A stretch of DNA of 64,000 nt from UBA7803 sp041690675 (GTDB lineage Bacteria > Pseudomonadota > Gammaproteobacteria > Pseudomonadales > Azotimanducaceae). Position 1 is the stretch's first letter. Every line of letters starts with the position of its first letter. This document shows positions 1-8,449 of the stretch, piece after piece. A program made the position numbers and the translations under genes. The notes under the pieces were generated by a model. The model was not told where the DNA came from. It worked only from the letters and a program-made list of their open reading frames with translations, and made no database searches. Where the stretch lies: assembly GCA_041690675.1 (NCBI GenBank), contig JAWLGU010000009.1:17587-81586 (forward strand). Reading direction: 5' to 3'.

Positions 1-22
1 TTCTGACGGCGCACCCGCTGCC

Positions 23-673
23 GTGTCGCGTTTCCTCAAGCCGGTGGTGTGGCTGATCTGCGGGGCGCCGCTGGTCTGGCTGGGGTACGCGGTGTCGGTG
101 GAGGTCCGACATCCGGGAGCCGCACTCGGCGCCGATCCGGGTGAGGCCGTGGTCCTCTACCTGGGCGAGTGGGGGTTGCGGATGCTGCTCCTGGCCCTGG
201 CGGTGACTCCGCTTCGACGCCGGCTGCGATGGCCGGAGCTGGCGCGGGTGCGGCGACTGGTGGGGCTGTTCGCATTCGCCTACCTGTCGCTGCACTTTGT
301 GGCGTACCTCGGGTTCCTCGCGGAATTCGACTGGAGCCTCGTGGTCGAGGATCTCGGCGAGCGCACCTACATCACCGCCGGAGCGCTCGCGCTGCTGGCG
401 CTGCTGCCACTGGCGGTCACCTCCACCCGAGGCTGGCAGCGGCGGCTGGGGCGGCGCTGGCGGGCGCTGCATCGGCTGGTATTCGCCGCCGCCGCCCTGG
501 GCCTGTTGCACCTGCTGTGGCTCACCAAGGACGGCTACGGGGAAGTGCTGGCCTACCTGGTGATTTTTCTGGTACTCATGCTGGAACGACTCAGCCACTG
601 GAGCAGACAACATGGACGATCTGGCCCGACAATCCTGCGAGCCGTGCAGCGGGGACTCTCCGGCGGTTCCTGA
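23..673 (+). CDS. msrQ: MsrQ-type heme membrane subunit of periplasmic methionine sulfoxide reductase
   Basis: Polytopic membrane protein of 216 residues in the ferric reductase-like transmembrane family. MsrQ is the heme b quinol-oxidising partner that feeds electrons to the periplasmic molybdoenzyme MsrP, which repairs oxidised methionines. Visible features are about six hydrophobic segments and conserved histidines in helices (YLSLHFVAYLG near residue 91, ALHRLVF near 148, LLHLLW near 161), as expected for heme ligands. The start is GTG at 23. The six bases TTCTGA at the window edge could be the end of an upstream gene, plausibly msrP, but this cannot be confirmed. The 3' end overlaps the next gene by 62 bases. 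Confidence 0.85.
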   Translation: MSRFLKPVVWLICGAPLVWLGYAVSVEVRHPGAALGADPGEAVVLYLGEWGLRMLLLALAVTPLRRRLRWPELARVRRLVGLFAFAYLSLHFVAYLGFLAEFDWSLVVEDLGERTYITAGALALLALLPLAVTSTRGWQRRLGRRWRALHRLVFAAAALGLLHLLWLTKDGYGEVLAYLVIFLVLMLERLSHWSRQHGRSGPTILRAVQRGLSGGS

Positions 674-953
674 AAACGAGTGGCCCGTGCTGCTCGAGTC
701 CCTGCCGGGGTGGAACGTCGTCGAGGAGGACGGCGTACCGGTCCTGACCAGGACGTTCGAGGTGAAGAACTTCGTCCGGGCCCTGGAGCTCGCCAACGCC
801 CTCGGCGCGCTGGCCGAGCAGGAGAACCATCACCCGCGGCTGGTGGTGGAGTACGGACGCTTGACGGTGGCCTGGTGGACCCACGCGATCAACGGGCTGC
901 ATCGCAACGACTTCATCATGGCGGCGAGGGCTGAAGCAGCGATCAGCGATTAG
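612..953 (+). CDS. phhB: Pterin-4a-carbinolamine dehydratase
   Basis: Small enzyme (113 residues) that dehydrates 4a-hydroxy-tetrahydropterin, recycling the cofactor of aromatic amino-acid hydroxylases and, in other bacteria, supporting molybdopterin or folate-type pterin metabolism. The diagnostic ENHHP motif (paired histidines), followed by a W-W-T-H segment and a terminal NDFIMAAR helix, is present, and the length fits the family. The ATG lies inside the msrQ frame with GGAG eight bases upstream, so the two genes overlap out of frame. No phenylalanine hydroxylase is seen in the window, so its partner is unknown. Confidence 0.9.
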   Translation: MDDLARQSCEPCSGDSPAVPENEWPVLLESLPGWNVVEEDGVPVLTRTFEVKNFVRALELANALGALAEQENHHPRLVVEYGRLTVAWWTHAINGLHRNDFIMAARAEAAISD

Positions 954-969
954 CGGGCAGCATTGAGCT

Positions 970-1063
970 CGCTTTCCGCTCTCCGCTTTCCGCTTTCCGC
1001 TGGAGAGTGGTCGCTAGATTCAGCGCATGGCGCCTCCTGCGGATAGCGGACAGCGGACAGCGC
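970..1063. repeat. Long imperfect inverted repeat of TCCGCTn units, copy A
   Basis: The left arm (970-1004) is a run of heptamers of the form TCCGCTn. The right arm (1038-1063) is nearly its reverse complement, with about three mismatches over 24 positions. It fills the gap between the convergent phhB and DAHP synthase genes and its right arm touches the DAHP synthase stop codon. A related element lies at 13970-14073, also between convergent genes. It could serve as a bidirectional terminator or be a REP/MITE-like dispersed element. Confidence 0.75.
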
Positions 1064-2118
1064 TACTCCATCCTCTTCTTGCTTGCCGCCGCCAGCGCTG
1101 CCAGCGCCTCGACGCTGTCGTCCCAGCCGATGCACGCATCGGTGATGCTCTGGCCGTAGGTCATGGTCTCGGGGCGGCCGATTTTCTGGCTGCCTTCCAC
1201 CAGATTGCTTTCCAGCATGACGCCGAAGATGCGCGGTTCCCCCTCGGCGATCTGCCCGCACACGTCGCTGCAGACCGCGAGCTGCCGACGGTGATCCTTG
1301 TTGCTGTTGGCGTGGCTCATGTCGATCATGACCCGGTTGGTCAGCCCGGCCTGCTCGAGCAGCCGGCTGGCGTAGTGGACGGAGGGGTTGTCGTAGTTGG
1401 GCTTGCCGCCGCCGCCGCGCAGGATCAGGTGGCAGTCGGGATTGCCGGCGGTGGAGAAGATGGCTGAATGCCCCCGTTTGGTCACCGAGAGGAATATGTG
1501 CGGATGGGCGGCGGAGGCGATGGCGTCCACGGCGACCTGGATGGAGCCGTCCGTGGAGTTCTTGAAGCCGACGGGGCAGGAGAGGCCGGAGGCCAGTTGC
1601 CGGTGCACCTGGCTTTCCGTGGTGCGCGCGCCGATGGCGCCCCAGCTCACCAGGTCGGCCAGGTATTGCGGCGAGATGGGGTCCAGGTACTCCGTACCGG
1701 TGCCGAGGCCACGGTCGGCGATGTCCCGCAGCAGCCCGCGGGCGAGCCGCAAGCCGGTATTGATGTCGAAGGAGTTGTCCAGGTGCGGATCGTTGATGAG
1801 GCCCTTCCAGCCCACGGTGGTGCGCGGCTTCTCGAAGTACACCCGCATGACGATGAGCAAATGCTCCCGGTGACGCTCCGCCAGCTCGTGCAGCCGCTCG
1901 GCGTATTCCAGGGCCGCTCTGGGATCGTGGATGGAACACGGGCCGATCACCACCATCAGCCGCGGGTCCCGGCCGTGCAGGATGTCGCCGATGGCTTTGC
2001 GGGTGGTGAACGTGGTTCGGGAGGCCGCGGCGGTGATGGGCAGCTCCTCGATCAGCGCCTCGGGGGCGATCACCTCTTCCATGCCGGTGATGCGGATATC
2101 GTCGGTGAGGTACTTCAT
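1063..2118 (-). CDS. aroG: 3-deoxy-7-phosphoheptulonate (DAHP) synthase, class I AroF/G/H type
   Basis: Catalyses condensation of phosphoenolpyruvate and erythrose 4-phosphate, the first step of the shikimate pathway (cytoplasm). The 351-residue length matches the class I alpha family. Signature segments are VIGPCSIHDP (active-site Cys), KPRTTVGWKG, GTEYLDPISPQY, ARTTESQVHR, RGG and the metal-binding DMSHANS. Which feedback class (Tyr, Phe or Trp) it belongs to cannot be read with confidence, so the symbol is a family-level choice. It is transcribed divergently from the holD-like gene. Its start ATG at 2118 directly precedes the conserved N-terminal RITGMEEVI segment. Confidence 0.93.
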   Translation of the reverse strand: MKYLTDDIRITGMEEVIAPEALIEELPITAAASRTTFTTRKAIGDILHGRDPRLMVVIGPCSIHDPRAALEYAERLHELAERHREHLLIVMRVYFEKPRTTVGWKGLINDPHLDNSFDINTGLRLARGLLRDIADRGLGTGTEYLDPISPQYLADLVSWGAIGARTTESQVHRQLASGLSCPVGFKNSTDGSIQVAVDAIASAAHPHIFLSVTKRGHSAIFSTAGNPDCHLILRGGGGKPNYDNPSVHYASRLLEQAGLTNRVMIDMSHANSNKDHRRQLAVCSDVCGQIAEGEPRIFGVMLESNLVEGSQKIGRPETMTYGQSITDACIGWDDSVEALAALAAASKKRME

Positions 2119-2146
2119 GGGGCTGCTCGTGTCTCCGGAGACGGCG

Positions 2147-2175
2147 TTTATACGTGTACAATCGCCGCTTGGAAA
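2147..2175 (-). promoter_or_regulatory. Candidate sigma-70 promoter for the DAHP synthase gene
   Basis: On the minus strand, TTTCCA (2175-2170) is followed after 17 bases by TATAAA (2152-2147), placing a start about 20 bases upstream of the ATG. A plus-strand TACAAT at 2157-2162 may serve the divergent gene but lacks a clear -35. This is pattern matching only. Confidence 0.35.
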
Positions 2176-2200
2176 GTTTCGAGGCGGAGCCTACCCGGCA

Positions 2201-2851
2201 ATGACAGACGCGGCGCGCCGTCGGATCCTCGCCGATATGGGCATCGACGTCTGGCGACGGCGGGTGGCGGAGACCTCCGAGCCGCAGGCGGAGGCGGTGC
2301 CCCCCGCCGTGGCCGCGCACGCCGATGCGCCAGCTGAACCCCCCGTTTCGGCGCCCGCTGAAGCGGCCGCTGCCCCACGCCAGCCCTTCCGGAAACCGGT
2401 TGCCGTTCCGCAGGAGCGCTTCAGCGCCGTCGCCATCGCTGTCCCCGGAGCGGTTCTGCTGGTGGCCGATACGCCGTCGAAGGTCGAAGCGCGGTTGGCC
2501 AGGGACGTCCTCGGGGCTGCATCCGGTGCCTGGCGCGCGCGGCCGGTCAGCCGACGGTTCGACTGGCCGCCGGAGATCGGCGGCGAGAGCATCGGCAGCG
2601 ATGCTCGAGCGGGCGACCGGGCGCTCGAGGCGTTCGTCGACAAGGACCTGGCCGATCACCGGGCCCGGGTGCTGCTGTGCACGGAGCCGCTGGCCGCGCG
2701 GCTGCCCGACCGCTGGCCCCATTGCCGGCGGCTGGTGATTCCGCCCCTGGGTGCCCTCGGCGGCGACGCGGGCGCCAAGAGGGCATTGTGGTCGGCCTTC
2801 GCCGCCGAACCGCAGGGCGGCAGCGAAGCCCCGGAGGAGGCCCCGTCGTGA
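2201..2851 (+). CDS. holD: HolD-like protein (putative DNA polymerase III psi subunit)
   Basis: 216 residues. The N-terminal segment LADMGIDVWRRR resembles the conserved N-terminus of psi subunits, which in HolD contacts SSB-bound chi. The middle is an Ala/Pro-rich linker (about 25-70) followed by a conserved-looking alpha/beta region (VLLVADTPSK near residue 87; LLCTEPLAA near 158). Position is the main support: E. coli has holD-rimI-yjjG-prfC, and here it overlaps rimI by four bases with prfC next. It is longer than E. coli HolD (137 residues). The ATG at 2201 is preferred over upstream in-frame starts, which would run back into the divergent aroG gene. Confidence 0.5.
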   Translation: MTDAARRRILADMGIDVWRRRVAETSEPQAEAVPPAVAAHADAPAEPPVSAPAEAAAAPRQPFRKPVAVPQERFSAVAIAVPGAVLLVADTPSKVEARLARDVLGAASGAWRARPVSRRFDWPPEIGGESIGSDARAGDRALEAFVDKDLADHRARVLLCTEPLAARLPDRWPHCRRLVIPPLGALGGDAGAKRALWSAFAAEPQGGSEAPEEAPS

Positions 2852-3315
2852 TCTCGTTTCGCGCCATGGAGCGGGCGGATCTCGATCAGGTGGTGGAGAA
2901 TGAAGTTCGCGCCTACCAGTTTCCGTGGACCCGAGGGAACTTCGGTGACTGTCTCGCGGCCAAACACGAGTGCTGGGTGGTACTGCAGGACGGCGAGGTG
3001 ATCGGCCACGGCATTCTCTCCGTGGCGGCAGGCGAGGCCCACCTGCTCAACGTCTGCATCCGCCGTGATCGGCAGGGCTTTGGCTTCGGCCGCGAGTTGG
3101 TGGCGCACATGCTCGGCCGTGCGCAGGTCCGCGGCGCCGACATGGTGTTCCTGGAGGTTCGGCCGTCGAACCTGGTGGCTCTGAGCCTGTACCGGTCCAT
3201 GGGCTTCAACGAGATCGGTGTGCGCAAGAACTACTACCCGGCGCAGTCCGGCCATGAGGACGCCCAGGTCATGGCGCTGGACCTCCGCCATGGCCCGGCC
3301 GCAGTCCAGGTATAA
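2848..3315 (+). CDS. rimI: Ribosomal protein bS18-alanine N-acetyltransferase RimI
   Basis: GNAT-fold acetyltransferase of 155 residues that acetylates the N-terminal alanine of ribosomal protein S18. The acetyl-CoA-binding motif is in RRDRQGFGFGRELV, followed by FLEVRPSNLVALSLYRSMGF, which is typical of RimI (N and Y catalytic region), and the KNYYPA segment. It starts with GTG at 2848 within a GTGA overlap with the upstream stop codon, indicating translational coupling. The neighbouring holD-like and prfC genes match the conserved gammaproteobacterial order. Confidence 0.93.
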   Translation: MISFRAMERADLDQVVENEVRAYQFPWTRGNFGDCLAAKHECWVVLQDGEVIGHGILSVAAGEAHLLNVCIRRDRQGFGFGRELVAHMLGRAQVRGADMVFLEVRPSNLVALSLYRSMGFNEIGVRKNYYPAQSGHEDAQVMALDLRHGPAAVQV

Positions 3316-3316
3316 T
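3311..3316 (+). promoter_or_regulatory. Possible -10 element for prfC
   Basis: A perfect TATAAT overlaps the rimI stop codon 40 bases upstream of the prfC ATG. No convincing -35 lies 16-18 bases upstream, so this is only a suggestion that prfC has its own promoter. Confidence 0.3.
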
Positions 3317-3355
3317 CGCGCGTTTTTCGCTTCAAATTTTTCGAATCAGTCGTCT

Positions 3356-4933
3356 ATGCAACACAAACAAGGCGTCTCCAATCGGCGGACGTTCGCCATC
3401 ATTTCGCACCCGGACGCGGGCAAGACCACCATGACCGAGAAGCTGCTGCTGTTCGGCAATGCCATTGCGCTCGCCGGTACGGTGAAGGCTCGCAAATCCG
3501 ACCGCCACGCCACGTCCGACTGGATGAGCATGGAGCAGGAGCGGGGCATCTCGGTGACGACCTCGGTGATGCAGTTCCCCTATCGCGACGCGGTGGTGAA
3601 CCTGCTCGACACCCCGGGGCACGAGGACTTTTCCGAGGACACCTACCGCACCCTCACCGCGGTGGACTCCGCCCTGATGGTCATCGACGGCGCCAAGGGC
3701 GTGGAGCCCCGCACTATCAAGCTCATGGAGGTGTGCCGGCTGCGGGACACGCCGATCCTCACCTTCGTGAACAAGCTGGACCGGGAGATCCGCGATCCGG
3801 TGGAGCTCATGGACGAGATCGAGGACATCCTGCAGATTCAGTGCGCGCCCATGACCTGGCCCATCGGCATGGGCAGGCGCTTCAAGGGTGTCTACGACCT
3901 CTACGGCGATCGCATCGTCGGCTACCGGACCGGGCAAGGCCACCACATTCACGACTTTCCCGTCATCGAGGGACTCGACAGCGACGCCGCCCGGGCGCTG
4001 CTCGGTGACGAGTACGACGACTTCGTCGGCGAGATCGAGCTGGTGCGTGGGGCGAGCCACACCTTCGACCACGCCGATTTTCTCGGCGCTACGCTGACGC
4101 CCGTCTATTTCGGTACCGCGCTCGGCAACTTCGGCGTCCGGGAGATGCTCGACGATTTCGTCCGCTACGCTCCGCCACCCCAGGCCCGGCAGGCGGACGC
4201 CAGGACGGTGTCTCCGGCCGAGGAGACGTTCTCGGGATTCGTGTTCAAGATCCAGGCGAACATGGACCCCCGGCACCGCGATCGCATCGCGTTTCTGCGG
4301 GTGTGCTCGGGGCGCTACACCCAGGGCATGCGCATGCATCACGTCAGGCTCGGCAAGGACGTCAAGATCGCAGATGCAGTGACCTTCATGGCCGGAGACC
4401 GGGTGCGCACCGAGGAAGCGTTTCCCGGCGACGTCATCGGCCTGCACAATCACGGCACCATCCAGATCGGCGACACGTTCACGGCAGGCGAGCGGTTGAA
4501 GTTCCAGGGCATTCCCAACTTCGCGCCCGAGCTGTTCCGCCGCGTTCGGGTCAAGGACCCGCTGAAAACCAAGCAGCTCGAGAAGGGGCTCGACCAGCTT
4601 TCCGAGGAAGGCGCGAGTCAGGTGTTCAAGCCGCTGACGAAGAACGAGCTGGTGGTCGGGGCGGTCGGGGCCCTGCAGTTCGATCTCGTGGCGTACCGGT
4701 TGCGGGACGAGTACCGCGCCGATTGCGTTTACGAAGACGCCAATGTTCACACGGCCCGCTGGGTGTACTGTAGCGATCCGAAGAAGCTCGAGGAGTTCAA
4801 GAGCAAGCTGCGCGACTACCTGGCCATCGACGGTGGCGGCTACCTGACCTATCTGGCGCCGAGCCGTGCCAACCTGCAGCTCGCCATCGAGCGCTGGCCC
4901 GAAGTGGAGTTCCGCAAGACCCGCGAGCACTGA
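3356..4933 (+). CDS. prfC: Peptide chain release factor 3 (RF3)
   Basis: Translational GTPase of 525 residues that recycles RF1/RF2 from the ribosome after termination. Visible are the P-loop HPDAGKTT (about residues 18-25), switch regions with ERGISVTTSVMQF, DTPGHEDFSED, NKLDRE, and the RF3-specific C-terminal domains. Length compares with 529 in E. coli. The ATG at 3356 gives the conserved N-terminus just before the RRTFAIISHPDAGK segment; longer in-frame starts would read through rimI. The stop overlaps a possible ATG of the next gene (TGATG). Confidence 0.97.
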   Translation: MQHKQGVSNRRTFAIISHPDAGKTTMTEKLLLFGNAIALAGTVKARKSDRHATSDWMSMEQERGISVTTSVMQFPYRDAVVNLLDTPGHEDFSEDTYRTLTAVDSALMVIDGAKGVEPRTIKLMEVCRLRDTPILTFVNKLDREIRDPVELMDEIEDILQIQCAPMTWPIGMGRRFKGVYDLYGDRIVGYRTGQGHHIHDFPVIEGLDSDAARALLGDEYDDFVGEIELVRGASHTFDHADFLGATLTPVYFGTALGNFGVREMLDDFVRYAPPPQARQADARTVSPAEETFSGFVFKIQANMDPRHRDRIAFLRVCSGRYTQGMRMHHVRLGKDVKIADAVTFMAGDRVRTEEAFPGDVIGLHNHGTIQIGDTFTAGERLKFQGIPNFAPELFRRVRVKDPLKTKQLEKGLDQLSEEGASQVFKPLTKNELVVGAVGALQFDLVAYRLRDEYRADCVYEDANVHTARWVYCSDPKKLEEFKSKLRDYLAIDGGGYLTYLAPSRANLQLAIERWPEVEFRKTREH

Positions 4934-4962
4934 TGCCCGCGGCAACGCAGGCGGGGACGGAG

Positions 4963-5331
4963 ATGAGTGCAATCCTGGTCATCGACGACGACCCTGCCGT
5001 TCGTGAGGTGGTGCGCGAGATGCTGCGCGGCGAGGGCCACGAGGTGAGCACCGCCGACAATGGCCGACAGGCCCTGGAGGCCCTCGCCGCAGAGGTCTTC
5101 GACCTGGTCGTCACCGATCTGATCATGCCCGAGCAGGAGGGCATCGAGACCATCGCCGAGATCCGCCGCCGCGACCCTGACATTCCCATCGTCGCCATGT
5201 CCGGCGGCGGCCGCCTCGGCCCGGGCGACTACCTCGAGACGGCCCGCTTCCTCGGCGCGGATGCCACGTTGGCGAAGCCCTTCGGGCGTCAGGAGCTGAT
5301 CGCCACCGTCGAAGCACTGCTGGCCCGTTAG
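4963..5331 (+). CDS. Single-domain CheY-like response regulator
   Basis: A stand-alone receiver domain (122 residues) with no output domain. Acidic pocket D8-D9-D10, phosphoacceptor Asp52 (VVTDLIMP), a Ser in IVAMSGGG and the conserved Lys in LAKPFG are all present, so it should be phosphorylated. Start choice: ATG 4963 has GGGGA five bases upstream; an alternative ATG at 4933 overlaps the prfC stop and adds ten residues. No histidine kinase is adjacent, so its partner is unknown. It ends two bases from the convergent fabY. Confidence 0.88.
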   Translation: MSAILVIDDDPAVREVVREMLRGEGHEVSTADNGRQALEALAAEVFDLVVTDLIMPEQEGIETIAEIRRRDPDIPIVAMSGGGRLGPGDYLETARFLGADATLAKPFGRQELIATVEALLAR

Positions 5332-5333
5332 GC

Positions 5334-7196
5334 TCAGCCGCTCATGTCGGAGAAGGGATCCTCCGTCGCAACCTGCACCGGCTTCGCGAAGCCGGGAATG
5401 CGGATGGCTTCGGCGGTGATCTCCAGATCCGCGCCCTCCAGCACGCCTTCGCCGAACCGGTAGATGGGCGCCATCTCGCCGCGGTCCGCGGCGGCGTCGT
5501 AGTCCAGGGCCGTCCGCTCCGTCTGCTCGAGGCGCCGGGCGTGGCCCTGCATGGCCTGCTTGCCCCAGCGGCGCTCCAGCATCTGCCGGGTTCGAGCCGG
5601 GGAGAGAAACAGCCCGGTGGCGTTGTTGCCGCCGAATCCCTTGGAATTGATGAGCGCGGCCTGCATCTGCTCCGGGTCCACCTCCAGGTGGTCGAGGGGC
5701 AGGTTCAGGTGGGAGGCGTGCACGTCGTCCGCCACGTGATCGATGGTGGTGATGCCGGGCAGCCAGCCGTGGGCCCAGAGCCCCAGCACCGCGGCGAGCT
5801 GATCGCCCCCCGCCGGGGCCATGGAATGCCCCAGGTAGGCCTTTACCGCCCCCACCGGCCAGCCCTCGATGCCGTGCACCCGGGCCAGCTCGTTCAGGAT
5901 GTGGGATTCGGTGACCCGATTCTGTGGGGTGCCGGTGCCGTGCGCCTGCACGTGGGTGCCCCGGCGCAGCCCGTCCTCACCCAGCATGGCCCGCGCCAGC
6001 CCCAGGGCCTTGGCCACGGTGAGGTAGTTGCCGATGCCCGGCCCGGGAATGGACTTCTTGTAACCGTCGGCGTTGACGAAGACGTCGGGCACCGAGCCGA
6101 GGATGCGGGCTCCCAGCTCCACCGCCAGCTCGTCGTCCATGAGCACGGCGTACACGGCGCCTTCCGCCACCGTGAAACCGCAGTTGTCGGAGAATGGCCG
6201 GCAGGCGCGGCGATGGTCCGGATGATCGGTGCGGCCGTCGAGCTGCATCAGGGCTTCGTCTTCGGCCAGCGCGCCCATCGTGCGGTAGCCTTCGATGACG
6301 TCGGGCACCACGGGCGCCTCGGCGTTGCCCACCATGACCACCCGCTTGCGGCCGGCGCGGATGTCCGCGACGCCCTGACGCACGGCGTAGAGAAACGTGG
6401 CGCAGGCGCCGATGATGCCGGCGGTGCCGCCCACGGACCCCAGCACGTAGGCGTTGATGAAATCGCCCGGCATCTCGGAAAGCCCGAGCGCTACGTTCTT
6501 CGACGTGGGACGCTTGCCGAGCAGCGGGTTCTGCAGCAGGCCCCCGTAGCCGTCGCTGTCGAGCTGACCCATGGCGCTGCCCGAGTACACGGCGAACTGG
6601 TCCGGCGCCACCACCTCCTTCAGGCGCTCCAGCGCGATGCCGGTCGAACGAAGCGCGTCGGAAGCGCCGTAGACGGTGAGCTGCAGGCCGCGCGGGTGGT
6701 TGCGAGAGGGATAGAGCCTGCCTGGGTCGAAGCCGCTGGGAAGCTGTCCGGCGCTGGATACCCGGGACTTGCGGCGATCCGGGAACAGCACCTCGGCCCC
6801 CCCGGGCACCCGTACCCGCACCGTGCGCTCGTCCACGTCGCTCACCTGCCATTCCGCGGGCACGTACTCGGGCAGATGGCGCCGGGCCATGGCGAAGGTT
6901 AGAGGATCGGAGGCTTCACCCCGCAGCAGGGCATTCCTGTGGCACGTCACGCTGTCGGGGTCGAACAGCTCGATGCGGCGCACCAGGGTGTGGGCGTCGA
7001 TGTAGGCTCGGGTGCCGCTGTGGTCCGGGTCGGCTTCCAGGTTCATGAGCCGGCCGAGGCTGCGATAGGTGCGGCTGCGGTCGGCCTCGCTCAGACGCTC
7101 GACAACCAGCCGCCGATAGGCGTGGTGAAAGGAAACCCGGCCTGCGGGATTCACCCCGCCGAAGCCGACGATCACCGGCAGTCGCGGGCCTGCCAC
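5334..7196 (-). CDS. fabY: FabY-type beta-ketoacyl-ACP synthase
   Basis: Large (620-residue) thiolase-fold condensing enzyme resembling FabY of Pseudomonas aeruginosa, which condenses acetyl-CoA with malonyl-ACP to start fatty acid synthesis in place of FabH. The N-terminus (PVIVGFGGVNPAGR, then FHHAYRR) is the FabY hallmark, followed by a roughly 170-residue N-terminal extension. The catalytic Cys265 (IIGACATFL) and two histidines (QAHGTGTPQNRVTES and KAYLGHSMAP) form the Cys-His-His triad. The GTG at 7196 leaves five bases after the upstream thiolase gene, suggesting one operon. Family assignment is strong; physiological role is by homology. Confidence 0.87.
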   Translation of the reverse strand: MAGPRLPVIVGFGGVNPAGRVSFHHAYRRLVVERLSEADRSRTYRSLGRLMNLEADPDHSGTRAYIDAHTLVRRIELFDPDSVTCHRNALLRGEASDPLTFAMARRHLPEYVPAEWQVSDVDERTVRVRVPGGAEVLFPDRRKSRVSSAGQLPSGFDPGRLYPSRNHPRGLQLTVYGASDALRSTGIALERLKEVVAPDQFAVYSGSAMGQLDSDGYGGLLQNPLLGKRPTSKNVALGLSEMPGDFINAYVLGSVGGTAGIIGACATFLYAVRQGVADIRAGRKRVVMVGNAEAPVVPDVIEGYRTMGALAEDEALMQLDGRTDHPDHRRACRPFSDNCGFTVAEGAVYAVLMDDELAVELGARILGSVPDVFVNADGYKKSIPGPGIGNYLTVAKALGLARAMLGEDGLRRGTHVQAHGTGTPQNRVTESHILNELARVHGIEGWPVGAVKAYLGHSMAPAGGDQLAAVLGLWAHGWLPGITTIDHVADDVHASHLNLPLDHLEVDPEQMQAALINSKGFGGNNATGLFLSPARTRQMLERRWGKQAMQGHARRLEQTERTALDYDAAADRGEMAPIYRFGEGVLEGADLEITAEAIRIPGFAKPVQVATEDPFSDMSG

Positions 7197-7201
7197 GGCG
7201 C

Positions 7202-8377
7202 TCAGTCCCGTTCCAGGGCGACGGCGGTGGCTTCGCCGCCGCCGATGCACAGGGCCGCGATGCCTCGCTTCTTGCCGAGGGTGTTCATGGCGTGGGTCAG
7301 GGTGACCAGCAGACGGCTGCCGGTGGAACCGATGGGATGGCCCTGGGCGCAGGCACCGCCGTAGACGTTCACCCGGTCGGGATCCAGTCCCAGCTCCTGG
7401 ATGGCGAGCATGGTCACCATGGCGAACGCCTCGTTGATCTCGAAGAGGTCCACGTCGTCGGCGCGCCAGCCGAGCTGGTCGAGGAGCTTGTCGATGGCGT
7501 CGATGGGCGCGAGGGTGAACTCGCTGGGGTGGCGGGAGTGGGTGGCGTGGCCGGCGATGCGGGCGAGGGGCGTCGCCCCGCCCAGGCGGTCCTCCCGGGC
7601 GACCACCAGCGCAGACGCGCCGTCGGAAATGGAACTCGAGTTGGCGGCGGTGATGGTGCCATCGGGCTTGAAGGCGGGTTTGAGGGAGGGAATGCGCTCG
7701 ATCTTCGCCTTCAACGGCTGCTCGTCTTCGCTCACCATGGCGCCCGCCACCTCGATGGGGGCAATCTCCGACAGGGCGCCGGATTCCATGGCGGAGCGGG
7801 CGCGCTCCAGGGAGCGCACCGCGTACTCGTCCATGGCCTCGCGGGTGATCTGGTACGCGTCGGCGGTGCGCTGGGCGAAGGTGCCCATGGCCGCACCGGT
7901 CTCGGGGTCCTCCAGCCCGTCCAGGAACATGGCGTCCTTGAGGTCTGCGTGGCCCATACGCAGCCCGGTTCGAGCCTTGGCGATCAGGTAAGGGGCGTTG
8001 CTCATGCTCTCCATACCGCCGGCCACCACCACCTCGGCGCTGCCGGCGCGGATGAGATCGCTGGCGAGCATGGTGGCCTTCATTCCCGAGCCGCACACCT
8101 TGTTCACGGTGGTGGCGCCACAGCCATCCGGCAGCGCCGCCTGCCGCATGGCCTGCCGGGCCGGCGCCTGCTTCAGCCCGGCGCTGATCACGTTGCCCAT
8201 GATCACTTCGCTGATGGCTGCGTCGTTCACCCCATCGCCCACCGCGGCCTCGGCGCGGGTGACAGCGGCGCGGATGGCGTGGGCGCCGAGCTCGGGGGCG
8301 GAGAGCGTCGCGAGCCGCCCCTGAAAGCTGCCGATGGGGGTGCGCGCGGCGCTGACGATGTAGGCCTGGCTGCTCAT
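7202..8377 (-). CDS. Acetyl-CoA C-acetyltransferase (thiolase)
   Basis: Biosynthetic-type thiolase of 391 residues that interconverts two acetyl-CoA and acetoacetyl-CoA. Nucleophilic Cys95 (NKVCGSGMKA), NEAFA, the GHPIGSTGSR histidine and the C-terminal CIGGGEA cysteine are all intact. The ATG at 8377 gives the standard N-terminus (YIVSAARTPIGSFQG); an in-frame start 33 bases upstream is less likely. Placed directly before fabY with five bases between them, it could supply acetoacetyl-CoA to lipid or polyhydroxyalkanoate metabolism, but no phaB or phaC is nearby. Confidence 0.93.
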   Translation of the reverse strand: MSSQAYIVSAARTPIGSFQGRLATLSAPELGAHAIRAAVTRAEAAVGDGVNDAAISEVIMGNVISAGLKQAPARQAMRQAALPDGCGATTVNKVCGSGMKATMLASDLIRAGSAEVVVAGGMESMSNAPYLIAKARTGLRMGHADLKDAMFLDGLEDPETGAAMGTFAQRTADAYQITREAMDEYAVRSLERARSAMESGALSEIAPIEVAGAMVSEDEQPLKAKIERIPSLKPAFKPDGTITAANSSSISDGASALVVAREDRLGGATPLARIAGHATHSRHPSEFTLAPIDAIDKLLDQLGWRADDVDLFEINEAFAMVTMLAIQELGLDPDRVNVYGGACAQGHPIGSTGSRLLVTLTHAMNTLGKKRGIAALCIGGGEATAVALERD

Positions 8378-8449
8378 GGTTCGACGGTCCCGCATATGAC
8401 GTGGGCGCATTCTACCCGGGCTGGCGGGTAATTCGGAGCCGCGCCCGGG

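Noticed and set aside
970..1005. Heptameric tandem repeats considered as a CRISPR-like or VNTR locus
   Set aside because: Units are only seven bases with no spacers, no cas genes, and the second arm is inverted, so an inverted-repeat element explains it better.
950..2722. 590-codon minus-strand frame running through aroG and the holD-like gene
   Set aside because: It is a different frame from the DAHP synthase, whose motifs are unambiguous; the long frame has no recognisable domain.
6940..6955. TGGCAC resembling a sigma-54 -24 element
   Set aside because: Lies inside the fabY coding sequence and the required TTGC is missing at the -12 position.
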